64,000 nt of DNA from Roseateles depolymerans (GTDB taxonomy: Bacteria > Pseudomonadota > Gammaproteobacteria > Burkholderiales > Burkholderiaceae_C), in the NCBI RefSeq assembly GCF_003387155.1, contig NZ_QUMT01000003.1, positions 956,233 through 1,020,232 of the forward strand, written 5' to 3'. The notes beneath the pieces were generated by a model, which worked only from the letters and a program-made list of their open reading frames with translations, was not told the origin of the DNA and searched no databases. This document shows positions 27,083 to 35,924 of the stretch, one piece after another; position 1 is the first letter of the stretch; every line of letters starts with the position of its first letter. A program made the position numbers and the translations under genes.

Positions 27083-28704
27083 GACCTGTCTCTTTGCATG
27101 TTGTTGTTGTCAGGGGGGGTGGGAAGGGCCTGCTGGCGGAACCAGTCCTGCACGGCGGCGCGCTGTGCGTCGCTGTAGTGCAGGCCCAGCTTGGAGCGCC
27201 GCCACAGGACATCGTCGGCCGACTGCGCCCATTCTTCGCGGACCAGATAGAGCAGTTCGGCTTCGTGCAGGCCCGGGGCGATTTCCGGACCGAGATCGCT
27301 GAGGTTTTCCGCGCCGCCCAGCACGCGGCCGATGCGGCCGCCGTAGGCACGGGCCAGTCGATGCGCCAGCGCCGGCGGCAGCCAGGCATGGCGCTGGCCC
27401 AGGGCGGTGAGCAGGCGCTGGAAGTCGGTGTCCGGGCGCTTGGGGGCGCCGATCCACTCGCGCAGATCGCCGCCCGGCAGGTAGGCCGATTCGGTCCAGG
27501 CGGCGCGGCGGTCGCCGAGCATGCCGCCCACCATGTCGGCCGCGTCTTCGGCCAGCTTGCGGAAGGTGGTGATCTTGCCGCCCCACACGCTCAGCAGCGG
27601 CGCACCGCCGTCCGAATGCGGCTCCAGCAGATAGTCGCGGGTGACGGCGGAAGGATCGCCGGAGGCATCGTCCAGCAGCGGCCGCACGCCGGCATAGGTC
27701 CACACCACGTCGGCCAGGGTGAGCGGCTTGGCAAAGTAGCGGCTGGCCTGTTCGCACAGATAGGCCACTTCCTTTTCCTCGATCTGCGCCTTGCCAAAGC
27801 CCGCCAGCGCATCGGCCGGCAACTCCACGTCGGTCGTGCCGATCAGGGTGAAGTCGTTCTCGTACGGGATGGCGAAGATGATGCGCTTGTCCGGGTTCTG
27901 AAAGATGTAGGCATGGTCATGCTCATAGGCCCGGCGCACCACGATGTGGCTGCCCTTGACCAGCCGCAGGCTCTTGGTGGCCAGGGCTTCGGTCTTGGCC
28001 GACTGGGCATGCTCACGCAGGAAGCTCTCGGCCCACGGGCCCGCCGCATTGACCAGCGCCCGCGCACGAACGGTGAACTCGCCCTGCGGACCGCGCAGCG
28101 TGGCCAGCCAGTGGTCCGCCTGCCGACGGGCGGCGACCACCGTCGTGCGGGTGTGCAGGCTGGCGCCCTTGTCCCGCGCGTCCAGCGCGTTGAGCAGCAC
28201 CAGGCGGGCGTCATCCACCCAGCCATCCGAATAGACGAAACCGCGGGTGTACTGCGCCTTGAGCGGCGCCCCCAGCGGCGACTGGCGCAGGTTCACGCCA
28301 GTGGAGCCGGGCAGCACTTCGCGCCGGGCCAGATGGTCGTAGAGGAACAGGCCGATGCGGATCATCCAGGCCGGTCGCATGGCCGCGTCATGCGGCATGA
28401 CAAAGCGCAGGGGCCACATGATGTGCGGCGCGCTGCGCAGCAGCGTCTCGCGCTCCTGCAGCGCCTTGCGCACCAGAGAGAACTCGTAGTACTCGAGGTA
28501 GCGCAGGCCGCCGTGGATCAGCTTGGTGGACGAGGACGAGGTGTGGGCGGCGAAGTCGGAGGCTTCGGCCAGCACCACCGACCAGCCGCGCCCGGCCAGG
28601 TCCCGGGCGATGCCGGCGCCATTGATCCCTCCGCCCACCACCAGCACGTCGCAGGACGCGGGCGGGGCGGAGCCTTCGAATGCAGCAGCGGGGCTTGCGG
28701 TCAC
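27073..28704 (-). CDS. glpD: Glycerol-3-phosphate dehydrogenase (FAD, membrane-associated)
   Basis: A 543-aa enzyme oxidising glycerol-3-phosphate to dihydroxyacetone phosphate and passing electrons to quinone. N-terminal FAD site CDVLVVGGGINGAGIARDLA, then SSSTKLIHGGLRYLE and FAD/substrate motifs GTTDVEL and VWGGKITTFRKLAEDA. The GTG start at 28704 is chosen because AGGAG lies six bases upstream; an ATG eight codons earlier has no such site. It is the first gene of the minus-strand glycerol operon, divergent from glpR. Confidence 0.93.
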   Translation of the reverse strand: MTASPAAAFEGSAPPASCDVLVVGGGINGAGIARDLAGRGWSVVLAEASDFAAHTSSSSTKLIHGGLRYLEYYEFSLVRKALQERETLLRSAPHIMWPLRFVMPHDAAMRPAWMIRIGLFLYDHLARREVLPGSTGVNLRQSPLGAPLKAQYTRGFVYSDGWVDDARLVLLNALDARDKGASLHTRTTVVAARRQADHWLATLRGPQGEFTVRARALVNAAGPWAESFLREHAQSAKTEALATKSLRLVKGSHIVVRRAYEHDHAYIFQNPDKRIIFAIPYENDFTLIGTTDVELPADALAGFGKAQIEEKEVAYLCEQASRYFAKPLTLADVVWTYAGVRPLLDDASGDPSAVTRDYLLEPHSDGGAPLLSVWGGKITTFRKLAEDAADMVGGMLGDRRAAWTESAYLPGGDLREWIGAPKRPDTDFQRLLTALGQRHAWLPPALAHRLARAYGGRIGRVLGGAENLSDLGPEIAPGLHEAELLYLVREEWAQSADDVLWRRSKLGLHYSDAQRAAVQDWFRQQALPTPPDNNNMQRDRSWS

Positions 28705-28803
28705 GGCGTCTCCTGGCGCACCTCGCAAGGCACGCGCTTGTGTTCTTCTTTTTTCTTTTTAGCGCGATTCGCCGCGTTTCCGACCAGGGATAACCCGGTG
28801 TCG

Positions 28804-28820
28804 TGTTCGTTTTGGTTCGC
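28804..28820. promoter_or_regulatory. Candidate GlpR operator (glpD/glpR)
   Basis: Two copies of GTTCG (28805-28809 and 28815-28819) exactly 10 bp apart in the 131-bp divergent region. TTCG/CGAA repeats at helical spacing are the usual form of GlpR/DeoR-family operators. They lie just upstream of the glpR ATG, where binding would allow self-regulation and control of the glpD operon. Confidence 0.5.
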
Positions 28821-28835
28821 TTTAGTCTGCGCGCC

Positions 28836-29600
28836 ATGAATCCGAATCCCCGCCAGAACGATCTGCTCCAGGAGGTGCGCGCCCGTGGTTCGGTGAGCGT
28901 GGAAGCGCTGGCCGAGCGCTTCGGCGTCACCTTGCAGACGGTGCGGCGCGATGTGCAACGGCTCGCCGAGGCCGGCCTGGTGGCGCGATTCCATGGCGGG
29001 GTGCGGGTGCCCTCCTCCACCACCGAGAACATCGCCTACCGGCAGCGGCAGGCCATGCAGGCCGATGGCAAGGCGCGCATCGCCCGCGCGATTGCGGCGC
29101 GCATTCCGGCGGGCTGCTCGCTGATCCTGAACCTGGGCACCACGACCGAGGCCGTGGCCCATGCGCTGTTGAATCACAAGGGCCTGCGCGTCATCACCAA
29201 CAACCTCAACGTGGCCACCATCCTGAGCGACAACCCGGACTGCGAACTGGTGATGGTGGGCGGCTCGGTGCGGCATCGCGACCGGGGCGTGGTGGGCGAA
29301 GCGGCCGTCGACTTCATCCGTCAGTTCAAGGTGGACATCGGCCTGATCGGCATTTCCGGCATCGAGTCGGACGGCAGCCTGCGGGACTTCGACTATCGCG
29401 AGGTGATGGTGGCGCGGGCCATCGTCGAGCATTCCCGCGAGGTGTGGGTCGCGGCCGATGCCACCAAGTTCAACCGCCCCGCCATGGCCGAGGTGGCGCG
29501 GCTGCAGCACATCGACGCCCTCTTCACCGATGCACGGCCGCCCGAGCCTTTTCCCGGCCTGATGACCGATGCCGGGGTGGAGCTGGTGGTGGCAGACTGA
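28836..29600 (+). CDS. glpR: DeoR-family repressor of the glycerol regulon
   Basis: A 254-aa regulator. The N-terminal winged helix is typical ([43 protein letters not shown], then HGGVRVP). The C-terminal sensor domain has [14 protein letters not shown], the phosphosugar-binding [19 protein letters not shown] and [14 protein letters not shown]. GlpR in enterobacteria releases DNA on binding glycerol-3-phosphate; the same is likely here. Placed between the glpD operon and glpK, with matching repeat motifs on both sides. Confidence 0.92.
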   Translation: MNPNPRQNDLLQEVRARGSVSVEALAERFGVTLQTVRRDVQRLAEAGLVARFHGGVRVPSSTTENIAYRQRQAMQADGKARIARAIAARIPAGCSLILNLGTTTEAVAHALLNHKGLRVITNNLNVATILSDNPDCELVMVGGSVRHRDRGVVGEAAVDFIRQFKVDIGLIGISGIESDGSLRDFDYREVMVARAIVEHSREVWVAADATKFNRPAMAEVARLQHIDALFTDARPPEPFPGLMTDAGVELVVAD

Positions 29601-29629
29601 GGCTGATTGCGTACCGCCGCAAACCACCG

Positions 29630-29658
29630 CGAACGACTGAAAACGACGAAAGAACGAC
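29630..29658 (+). promoter_or_regulatory. Candidate GlpR operator upstream of glpK
   Basis: Three AACGAC repeats (29632-29637, 29642-29647, 29653-29658) at 10- and 11-bp steps, thus on one face of the helix. They lie in the 137-bp gap between glpR and glpK, about 80 bp before the glpK ATG. A CGAA element is present at both ends. Assignment to GlpR is by position and pattern. Confidence 0.45.
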
Positions 29659-29737
29659 CAGAGGGCGGCGCCGCAAGGACGCACGACACGACGCCAACGC
29701 GCGACCGCCCCGGCACCACAACAGAGCGAGACACACC

Positions 29738-31231
29738 ATGACCTACCTGCTGGCCCTGGACCAGGGCACCTCCAGTTCACGATCCATCGTGTTCGATGCC
29801 CAGGGCCGCATCGTGGCCATGGCCCAGCGGGAGTTCCGCCAGATCTATCCGCAGCCCGGCTGGGTGGAGCACGATGCCCAGGAAATCTGGGACACGCAAC
29901 TGGCCACCGCGCGCGAAGTGTTGGCCAAGGCCAACCTGTCCGCGGCCGATCTGAAGGGGCTTGGCATCACCAACCAGCGCGAGACCACGCTGGTGTGGAA
30001 CCGCAAGACCGGTCAGCCGGTCTATCACGCCATCGTCTGGCAGGACCGACGGGCCGAGCCGCAATGCGCGGCGCTGCGCGAGCAGGGTCACACCGGGCTG
30101 GTGCAGCGCAAGACGGGGCTGGTGATCGACGCGTATTTCTCCGGCACCAAGCTGCAATGGATCCTGGACCACGTGCCGCAGGCGCGGGAGCAGGCCGAGC
30201 GCGGCGAGCTGGCCTTCGGCACCATCGACAGCTGGCTGATCTGGCAGCTGACGCACGGCGAGGTGCATGTCACCGACGTGAGCAATGCCGCCCGGACGAT
30301 GCTGTTCAACGTCCATGAAAACCGCTGGGACGATGAGCTGCTGGCGCTGCTGCGCATTCCGAAATCGGTACTGCCGCAGGTGCATCCCTCCGCCCATGAA
30401 TTCGGCGTGGCGGCGGCGGACCATCTCGGGGCGCCGGTGCTGATCGGCGGCATCGCCGGGGACCAGCAGAGCGCCCTCTTCGGCCAGGCCTGCTTTGAAG
30501 CCGGCATGGCCAAGAACACCTATGGCACCGGCTGCTTCATGCTGATGCACACCGGCGGCCGTTTCCAGACCAGCGGCAACGGACTGATCACCACCAGTGC
30601 GGCGCAGCCCACCTCCACGCCGCAGTTTGCGCTGGAAGGCAGCGTCTTCATCGGCGGGGCGGTGGTGCAGTGGTTGCGGGACGGGCTCAATGCCATCAAG
30701 GCCAGCGGCGAAGTGCAGGGCCTGGCGGAGAGCGTGCCCGATGCGGGCGGTGTCATGTTCGTGCCGGCATTCACCGGCCTTGGCGCGCCTTACTGGGACG
30801 CGGAGGCGCGCGGCGCCATCGTGGGGCTGACGCGCGGGTCCACGGTGGCCCACATTGCACGGGCGGCCCTGGAGAGCATCGCCTTCCAGAGCGCCGCTTT
30901 GCTGCAGGCCATGAGCCGGGACGCGGTGGCTGCCGGCGGCGCACCGGTCAGCGAGCTGCGGGTGGACGGCGGTGCCTGCGTGAACAACCTGCTGATGCAG
31001 TTCCAGGCCGACCTGCTGGGCATTCCGGTGGTGCGACCCAAGGTCATCGAGACGACGGCCCTGGGCGCGGCCTACCTGGCCGGTCTGACGGCCGGCGTTT
31101 ACCGGGGCACGGCGGACATCGGCAAGAACTGGCAGACCGAGCGCACCTTCCTGCCCACCATGTCCCGGGACCGCGCCGAGCAGCTCATGACCGAGTGGGA
31201 ACGGGCGGTGCGCCAGGCCTGCACGCGCTAA
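29738..31231 (+). CDS. glpK: Glycerol kinase
   Basis: A 497-aa kinase making glycerol-3-phosphate from imported glycerol. FGGY family: N-terminal [17 protein letters not shown], the ATP-region [26 protein letters not shown], and the FGGY C-terminal signature around [20 protein letters not shown] and [19 protein letters not shown]. Full length. With GlpD and the ABC importer it gives a complete path from external glycerol to dihydroxyacetone phosphate. Confidence 0.95.
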   Translation: MTYLLALDQGTSSSRSIVFDAQGRIVAMAQREFRQIYPQPGWVEHDAQEIWDTQLATAREVLAKANLSAADLKGLGITNQRETTLVWNRKTGQPVYHAIVWQDRRAEPQCAALREQGHTGLVQRKTGLVIDAYFSGTKLQWILDHVPQAREQAERGELAFGTIDSWLIWQLTHGEVHVTDVSNAARTMLFNVHENRWDDELLALLRIPKSVLPQVHPSAHEFGVAAADHLGAPVLIGGIAGDQQSALFGQACFEAGMAKNTYGTGCFMLMHTGGRFQTSGNGLITTSAAQPTSTPQFALEGSVFIGGAVVQWLRDGLNAIKASGEVQGLAESVPDAGGVMFVPAFTGLGAPYWDAEARGAIVGLTRGSTVAHIARAALESIAFQSAALLQAMSRDAVAAGGAPVSELRVDGGACVNNLLMQFQADLLGIPVVRPKVIETTALGAAYLAGLTAGVYRGTADIGKNWQTERTFLPTMSRDRAEQLMTEWERAVRQACTR

Positions 31232-31321
31232 GCCCGCGCAGGGCGCGCGTGCACGCGCTGATCGCGCGCAAGGCGGGCGCAAAGCGGGCGTTCAGTGCGC
31301 TTGCCCTGCGCTGGCAGCGCC

Positions 31322-31900
31322 TCAGACGCCGAGCGATTCGCCCGCCCCCAGCAGCGTCGCCACCCCCAGCACCGCGAAGATAACCGCCGCGATGCCATGC
31401 ACCAGACGCACCGGCAGCTTGTGCGCCAGCTTGTCGCCGATCAGCACGGCCGGCACATTCGCCAGCATCATGCCGAAGGTGGTGCCGGCGACCACCGGCC
31501 ACAGGTCGTTGAAGCGGGCCGCCAGGGCCACGGTGGCGATCTGCGTCTTGTCGCCCATCTCGGCCAGGAAGAAGGCCACGATGGTGGTGCCCAGCACGCC
31601 CAGCTTGAAGCGGCCGCCGGTCTCTTCCTCGTCGATCTTGTCGGGGATCAGGGTCCAGACGGCCATGGCGATGAAGCCCACGCCCAGCACCCAGCGCAGC
31701 ACCTGCGGCGAGACCTGATGGGTGATCCACGCGCCAATGGCGCCCGCGCAGGCATGGTTCACCAGCGTGGCGATCAGGATGCCGAGGATGATGGGAATGG
31801 GGCGCCGGAATCGGGCCGCGAGGATGAAGGCCAGCAGCTGGGTCTTGTCGCCGATTTCGGCGAGGGCCACCAGGCCAGTCGAGATGAGGAAGGCTTCCAT
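31322..31900 (-). CDS. UPF0016/GDT1-family cation exporter (manganese)
   Basis: A 192-aa membrane protein with two copies of the family motif E-x-G-D-K-T (ALAEIGDKTQLLAF and FLAEMGDKTQIATV), each within a three-span repeat, joined by a charged loop (DKIDEEETGGRF). Members export Mn2+ (MneA in Vibrio cholerae). The ATG at 31900 is preferred to a GTG three codons upstream. A yybP-ykoY riboswitch precedes it, which fits manganese-induced expression. Confidence 0.88.
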   Translation of the reverse strand: MEAFLISTGLVALAEIGDKTQLLAFILAARFRRPIPIILGILIATLVNHACAGAIGAWITHQVSPQVLRWVLGVGFIAMAVWTLIPDKIDEEETGGRFKLGVLGTTIVAFFLAEMGDKTQIATVALAARFNDLWPVVAGTTFGMMLANVPAVLIGDKLAHKLPVRLVHGIAAVIFAVLGVATLLGAGESLGV

Positions 31901-31930
31901 GACAAACACTCAGCGGCCGAGAGAACCCAA

Positions 31931-31972
31931 TGACCATGCCCACCCCCGGCCGCAACCCGGGGGGCATGGTCA
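31931..31972 (-). promoter_or_regulatory. Expression-platform hairpin of the Mn riboswitch
   Basis: TGACCATGCC (31931-31940) pairs perfectly with GGCATGGTCA (31963-31972), with more GC pairs inside. It starts directly after the aptamer and ends about 30 bases before the exporter ATG. It could act as a terminator-type or start-blocking hairpin; there is no clear T-run, so control of translation or Rho access is more likely. Confidence 0.55.
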
Positions 31973-32087
31973 AAGGTCTCGCCAGGCTGGGAACCCGTGG
32001 GTTCCTGGCTACCGCGCGCCATGAGCCCAAAGGCTCAAGTCTGTTGACGCAGGTCTGCTGAATGGGTGCAGCGGCTACTCCCCAATG
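31971..32087 (-). ncRNA. yybP-ykoY manganese riboswitch aptamer
   Basis: On the minus strand it begins with the class signature GGGGAGTAGC (32083-32074), has CGTCAACA in the middle (around 32050) and closes with AGACCTTTG (31979-31971), in the order expected for yybP-ykoY RNAs. These bind Mn2+ and switch on exporters such as UPF0016 proteins, and that gene is directly downstream. The 5' signature overlaps the last codons of the upstream M16 gene, whose TAG stop is part of GGGGAGTAG. Confidence 0.8.
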
Positions 32088-33514
32088 ACAGCCGCCATTC
32101 TAACCACAGACACACCCGGCCATGCCCGCTGCAGGGGCTCGGGCGGGCCGGCCTCGCCCACCAGCAGCACCTGCGTGCGGGATTCCCGCCAACTGCTGGC
32201 CAGCAGCAACTGCAGCACCGGCGCGCTGACGGCGCGCAGACGCTGCGGCCACTGCAGCACATCGTCCAGCTCGCCCTGCCCCAGGGCTTCGGCCAGCAGC
32301 GCATCCGGCGCGGACTGAAGTCGCGACTGCCATTCCCCCAGGGCCAGCGCCTGGGCCATGGCCAGGTCTTCCGGCGTGACCGGGGCATCGGCCAGCTTGG
32401 GCAGTTGCTCGCGGGCCTGGGCCAGCAGATCGGGCACCGCCTCAGGCGGCAGGCTGAGCGACAGGCGCCAGCAGACCGGACCGCCGGGCGCTTCCATGTC
32501 GCTGCGCCAGGGCCAGGGCAAGGCCTCCATCAGCCGCTGCTGGAGCAGATGCCGGGCCAGTGCTCGCAGCGCCGGCGGTGTGCTGCGCGGCACGGCGGTC
32601 TGCAGCACCATGCGGCAGCCCAGCGCCCGCGGAAGCGGGATCAACCGGGCCACAGGCGCCGGCTGGGCTGCCGCCGCGACGCCCTTGTCGGCAGTGCGCG
32701 CCGTCAGCGACGCCGGCGGATTCTTCGGCGCGCGCCAGTCGTCGTAGAGGTCCTCGGCCCACTGGCGGGCGGTGTCCAGGGTCAGGTCCCCGCAGAACAG
32801 CATTTGCGTGCGGTCCGGCTGCCAGTACAGACGGTGGAAGGCCTGCACCTCATCGCGACGCAGGCGCTTGAGCGAAGCGGCTGTCGCCAGCGGATAGGCC
32901 GTGCCCCAGAACAGCCGGCGGCCCACCCAGGGGGCGAGCTGCTCGGCATCGGCGCGGCGCAGCAGCAGGGCGTCCTGGGCCCGGCTGCGGACATGCTCCA
33001 GGGCTTCGAAGGACAGGGCCGGGGCGCCCACCAGGTCCGCCATCAGGCTCACCGCATCGTCGCATTGGTCCGGCAGGGCTTCCAGCGCCACCTCTGCCGT
33101 GGCGGGCGACAGGTCCAGGCGCAGCGGCCGGCCCAGCAGGTCGGAGGCGTAGGCGATGTCCGCCGAATCCATCGCCTCGTTGCCGCGGTTCGCGCCTTGC
33201 GCCAGCATCGTCAGCGCCACTTCCGCCAGGCCTTCGCGGCCGGCCGGGTCCTTCAGCCAGCCGCCGGCCCCGATCAGGCGCATCGACGTGCGCACGGCAC
33301 CCGGGCGTTGCAACACCATCAGGCGCAGCCCGTTGGGCAGCCGCGCCTGCTGCAGCGTCAGCGACGGCACGGCTGGAGCAGGTGGCACTTCCGGCGGCGT
33401 GTCGAAGCCTCCGGGTGTCCCTGCGGGGCTGGACGCCTGGGTGCGGGCCTGAAGCATCGGCCAGGCACCGGCCAGGCCAGCGCCCAGCATCAGTTCACGT
33501 CGTTTCAGCGTCAT
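32075..33514 (-). CDS. M16-family peptidase homologue, zinc motif absent (subunit 2)
   Basis: A 479-aa protein with a signal-like start (MTLKRRELMLGAGLAGAWPML). M16 fold by order and wording: LPNGLRLMVLQRPGAVRTSMRLIGAGGW, then REGLAEVALTMLAQGA where active members have HxxEH, later YPLATAASLKRLRRDEVQAFHRLYW. The zinc ligands are missing, as in the non-catalytic half of M16 pairs. Its ATG overlaps the stop of the partner gene (ATGA). Confidence 0.8.
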   Translation of the reverse strand: MTLKRRELMLGAGLAGAWPMLQARTQASSPAGTPGGFDTPPEVPPAPAVPSLTLQQARLPNGLRLMVLQRPGAVRTSMRLIGAGGWLKDPAGREGLAEVALTMLAQGANRGNEAMDSADIAYASDLLGRPLRLDLSPATAEVALEALPDQCDDAVSLMADLVGAPALSFEALEHVRSRAQDALLLRRADAEQLAPWVGRRLFWGTAYPLATAASLKRLRRDEVQAFHRLYWQPDRTQMLFCGDLTLDTARQWAEDLYDDWRAPKNPPASLTARTADKGVAAAAQPAPVARLIPLPRALGCRMVLQTAVPRSTPPALRALARHLLQQRLMEALPWPWRSDMEAPGGPVCWRLSLSLPPEAVPDLLAQAREQLPKLADAPVTPEDLAMAQALALGEWQSRLQSAPDALLAEALGQGELDDVLQWPQRLRAVSAPVLQLLLASSWRESRTQVLLVGEAGPPEPLQRAWPGVSVVRMAAVIGE

Positions 33515-34797
33515 ACCACCACTCCGGAGGCACCGGGCGCCGCAGCGCCCGCCACATCGGCCAGCAGCGTCAGCACCGGCGTGCGGACGATCTGGCTGCG
33601 CCACAGCTGCTGCACCTCCTTGGCCTGCACACGCGTCCAGGCGGCAGCATCGCGACCGGGCGCCTGCGGGTCCCCTCGCACCGCCCAGGCCGTGCCCAGG
33701 CTGCGGGCCAGCGTGTCGGCCGTCCACTCACTGGCCTGCCAGTCCCGCTTGAGCAGCGCCTTGGCCTTGTCCAGTTCTTCGTCGCTGACCGGCTCATCCG
33801 CCAGGCGCAGCACTTCGTTTTGCAGCGCCTGCGCCAAGGGGGCCGCCGTTTGGCCATGCGCCGCCAGGCCTTGCGCCACGAGCAAGCCCGCCTGCTGGCG
33901 CTGGACCAGTCGAAGGCTCAGTTGATGGGCCACGGCCAGTTCGTCGACCAGCGTGTCGGTGAGGCGGCCAGAGCGTCCGCGTGCCAGCAGCGCGTGGGCC
34001 ACCTGCCAGAGCGGCGTGGTGGCATCGTCGGCGCGGGGCGCCTGCCAGACCAGGGCGGCCGCGGGCAACGGGGCCTGCGGCAGGGAGATCTTCACCGTCT
34101 GGCTCTGCGGACGGCGCGGCTCCTTGACCTCGCGGGTCTCCAGCGGCGGCATTAGCGGCGCGCGAATGGAGCCGAAGTGATGCGTCACCCAGCGGGACAA
34201 GGTCGCCTCGTCCCACGCGCCGGTGATGACCAGCAGCGCGCGGTCGCAGCGGAATGCGCCGGCGTGGAAGCTCCGCACGGCCTCGATGTCCAGGTCCTTG
34301 AGCTGGTCCGGATCCCCCAGCGCACCGCGCTGGTAGGGATGACTGAGGTAGCCGTTGCGGGTGATGGCCGGGTCCAGCCGACCGTAGGGCCGGATCAACG
34401 GCTGGCGCACGGCCTGCTGGAGCTGCAGGCGGGCACGGTCCAGGGTGCCCGGCTCCAGGCGTGGATTGCTCATGCGCTCGGCTTCGGCCCAGAGCAGGCG
34501 CTCGAGATGATGGGCAGGCACCACCGTCTGCAGCGCGGCGAAGTCCTCATCCGCTTCGAGCTGCGTGGTGCCGCCGGCCTGGGCGACCATCCGGTTGAAC
34601 TGGCCGGGCTCGAGGTAGCGGCTGGCGCCGGCCACCATGCGCAGCGTCAGATGGGTGAGGCCGGAGCGGCCGGTGGGGTCGTCCTTGGCGCCGACGCGGT
34701 AGACCACACGGACGGCCACCTGCGGCCCCGGGGCCGGACGTGCCACCCAGAGCAGCCCATTGGGCAGGCGCTGAGGCTCGATACTGGTACTGGACAT
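33511..34797 (-). CDS. M16-family peptidase homologue, zinc motif lost (subunit 1)
   Basis: A 428-aa protein with the layout of the catalytic M16 subunit (LPNGLLWVARPAPGPQVAVRVVYRVGAKDDP, PGQFNRMVAQAGG, WAEAERMSNPRL, YQRGALGDPDQLKDL). The expected HxxEH reads HLTLR, so the zinc-binding Glu and second His are gone although the later Glu in EAERM remains. No signal peptide is obvious. I start at the second Met (34797) because the first codon of the longer frame is a GTG with no ribosome site. Confidence 0.8.
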   Translation of the reverse strand: MSSTSIEPQRLPNGLLWVARPAPGPQVAVRVVYRVGAKDDPTGRSGLTHLTLRMVAGASRYLEPGQFNRMVAQAGGTTQLEADEDFAALQTVVPAHHLERLLWAEAERMSNPRLEPGTLDRARLQLQQAVRQPLIRPYGRLDPAITRNGYLSHPYQRGALGDPDQLKDLDIEAVRSFHAGAFRCDRALLVITGAWDEATLSRWVTHHFGSIRAPLMPPLETREVKEPRRPQSQTVKISLPQAPLPAAALVWQAPRADDATTPLWQVAHALLARGRSGRLTDTLVDELAVAHQLSLRLVQRQQAGLLVAQGLAAHGQTAAPLAQALQNEVLRLADEPVSDEELDKAKALLKRDWQASEWTADTLARSLGTAWAVRGDPQAPGRDAAAWTRVQAKEVQQLWRSQIVRTPVLTLLADVAGAAAPGASGVVV

Positions 34798-34905
34798 CCA
34801 CACAGCATAGCTGCCAATGCGGTGTCAGCAGCCGGTCGTCATGATCCGCGCCACGGATGCGCCCCAGAGCTGGGGGACAGCCGATCCACCACAGGGAGCC
34901 CCACC

Positions 34906-35292
34906 ATGAAATTTGCCTACACCATCATCTACACGGCGGACGTCGCCGCATCGCTGGACTTCTTCGAGCGGGCCTTTGGTCTGCAGCGGCGCTTCCTGCA
35001 TGAGTCGGGCGCTTATGGCGAAGTGGAGACCGGCGCAACGGCACTGGCCTTTGCCCATCACGACATCGCCCGGGGCAATCTGGGGCACGACTACCGCAGC
35101 GCGTCCGACGGCGCACCGCTGGGCATGGAGATCGGCCTGACGACCGACGATGTGGCTGCGGCTTATGCCCAGGCCCTGGCTGCGGGGGCGCAGGGGCTGG
35201 CCGAGCCGGTCACCAAGCCGTGGGGCCAGGTCGTGTCCTATGTCCGGTGCCCCGATGGCACCTTGGTGGAACTGTGCTCGCCGATGGGCTGA
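34906..35292 (+). CDS. VOC-superfamily (glyoxalase/bleomycin-resistance-like) protein
   Basis: A 128-aa single-domain VOC protein behind AGGGAG. It shows the beta-alpha-beta-beta-beta units (FAYTIIYTADVAASLDFFERAFGL, LGMEIGLTTDDVAAAYAQALAAGAQ, KPWGQVVSYVRCPDGTLVELCSP). The final Glu in VELCSP is the usual metal ligand. Substrate cannot be told from sequence; it may be a small-molecule lyase, isomerase or binding protein. Alone between convergent genes. Confidence 0.8.
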   Translation: MKFAYTIIYTADVAASLDFFERAFGLQRRFLHESGAYGEVETGATALAFAHHDIARGNLGHDYRSASDGAPLGMEIGLTTDDVAAAYAQALAAGAQGLAEPVTKPWGQVVSYVRCPDGTLVELCSPMG

Positions 35293-35302
35293 CGCAGCGG
35301 TC

Positions 35303-35869
35303 TCACAGCCCGTCCGGCTGGGACGAACGCCATGCTGCGAAGCGGGCGGCCAATTCGTTGGGCGCGACGGAGACGCTGAAGACGTCCATGCCGCCATCGT
35401 AGGGGCAGAGCATGTTGCCGGTGGCGGGAGAAGCCAGCGAGAGGCCCACTTCCTGGTTGTCGGCCACCAAGGCCACCAGCGCTTCGAAGAAGTCGGGCTT
35501 CCAGGTGGTGGCGAGTCCGCGAACCTGCAGGGGTGGGTCTTCGCCCATTTCACACACCGTCTCGCGGAACTGCCGCCCCGCAATCTGCGGACGGGGGCGG
35601 GACCGGCTTCGTCGGGGCGACGGCTCCCAGATCGCTCGAAACACAAACAGCGGCTCGCCGGCGGTGAAGAGGGCAGAGCCCACGGCCTCATGCCGTTGCA
35701 CGATCTCCCGCGCTTCCTCAGGCGTATCGGCGTAGCGTTTGGCGCCGGGCAACGAGTGCAGGCGCAGCCATCGTTCGCGCCAATGGTCGCGCAGCAGATG
35801 GCCTCGCGGCGGCAGGCCGGTGGCCAGGCTGTTCCACCACGCCAGAGGGTCTGAGGAGTTCACGTGCAT
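35303..35869 (-). CDS. Hypothetical protein, DUF3885-like
   Basis: A 188-aa soluble protein. RERWLRLHSLPGAKRYADTPEEAREIVQRH, LFVFRAIWEPS and the end NMLCPYDGGMDVFSVSV are reminiscent of DUF3885 proteins, where a YDDRG(C/M)D loop is conserved. No catalytic motif or membrane segment is seen. Convergent with the VOC gene. Function unknown. Confidence 0.5.
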   Translation of the reverse strand: MHVNSSDPLAWWNSLATGLPPRGHLLRDHWRERWLRLHSLPGAKRYADTPEEAREIVQRHEAVGSALFTAGEPLFVFRAIWEPSPRRSRSRPRPQIAGRQFRETVCEMGEDPPLQVRGLATTWKPDFFEALVALVADNQEVGLSLASPATGNMLCPYDGGMDVFSVSVAPNELAARFAAWRSSQPDGL

Positions 35870-35924
35870 GGGTCACATTCTTCCAGGGAACCCACTTGAC
35901 GTTCGACACCAAGCGCCAGCCGTC

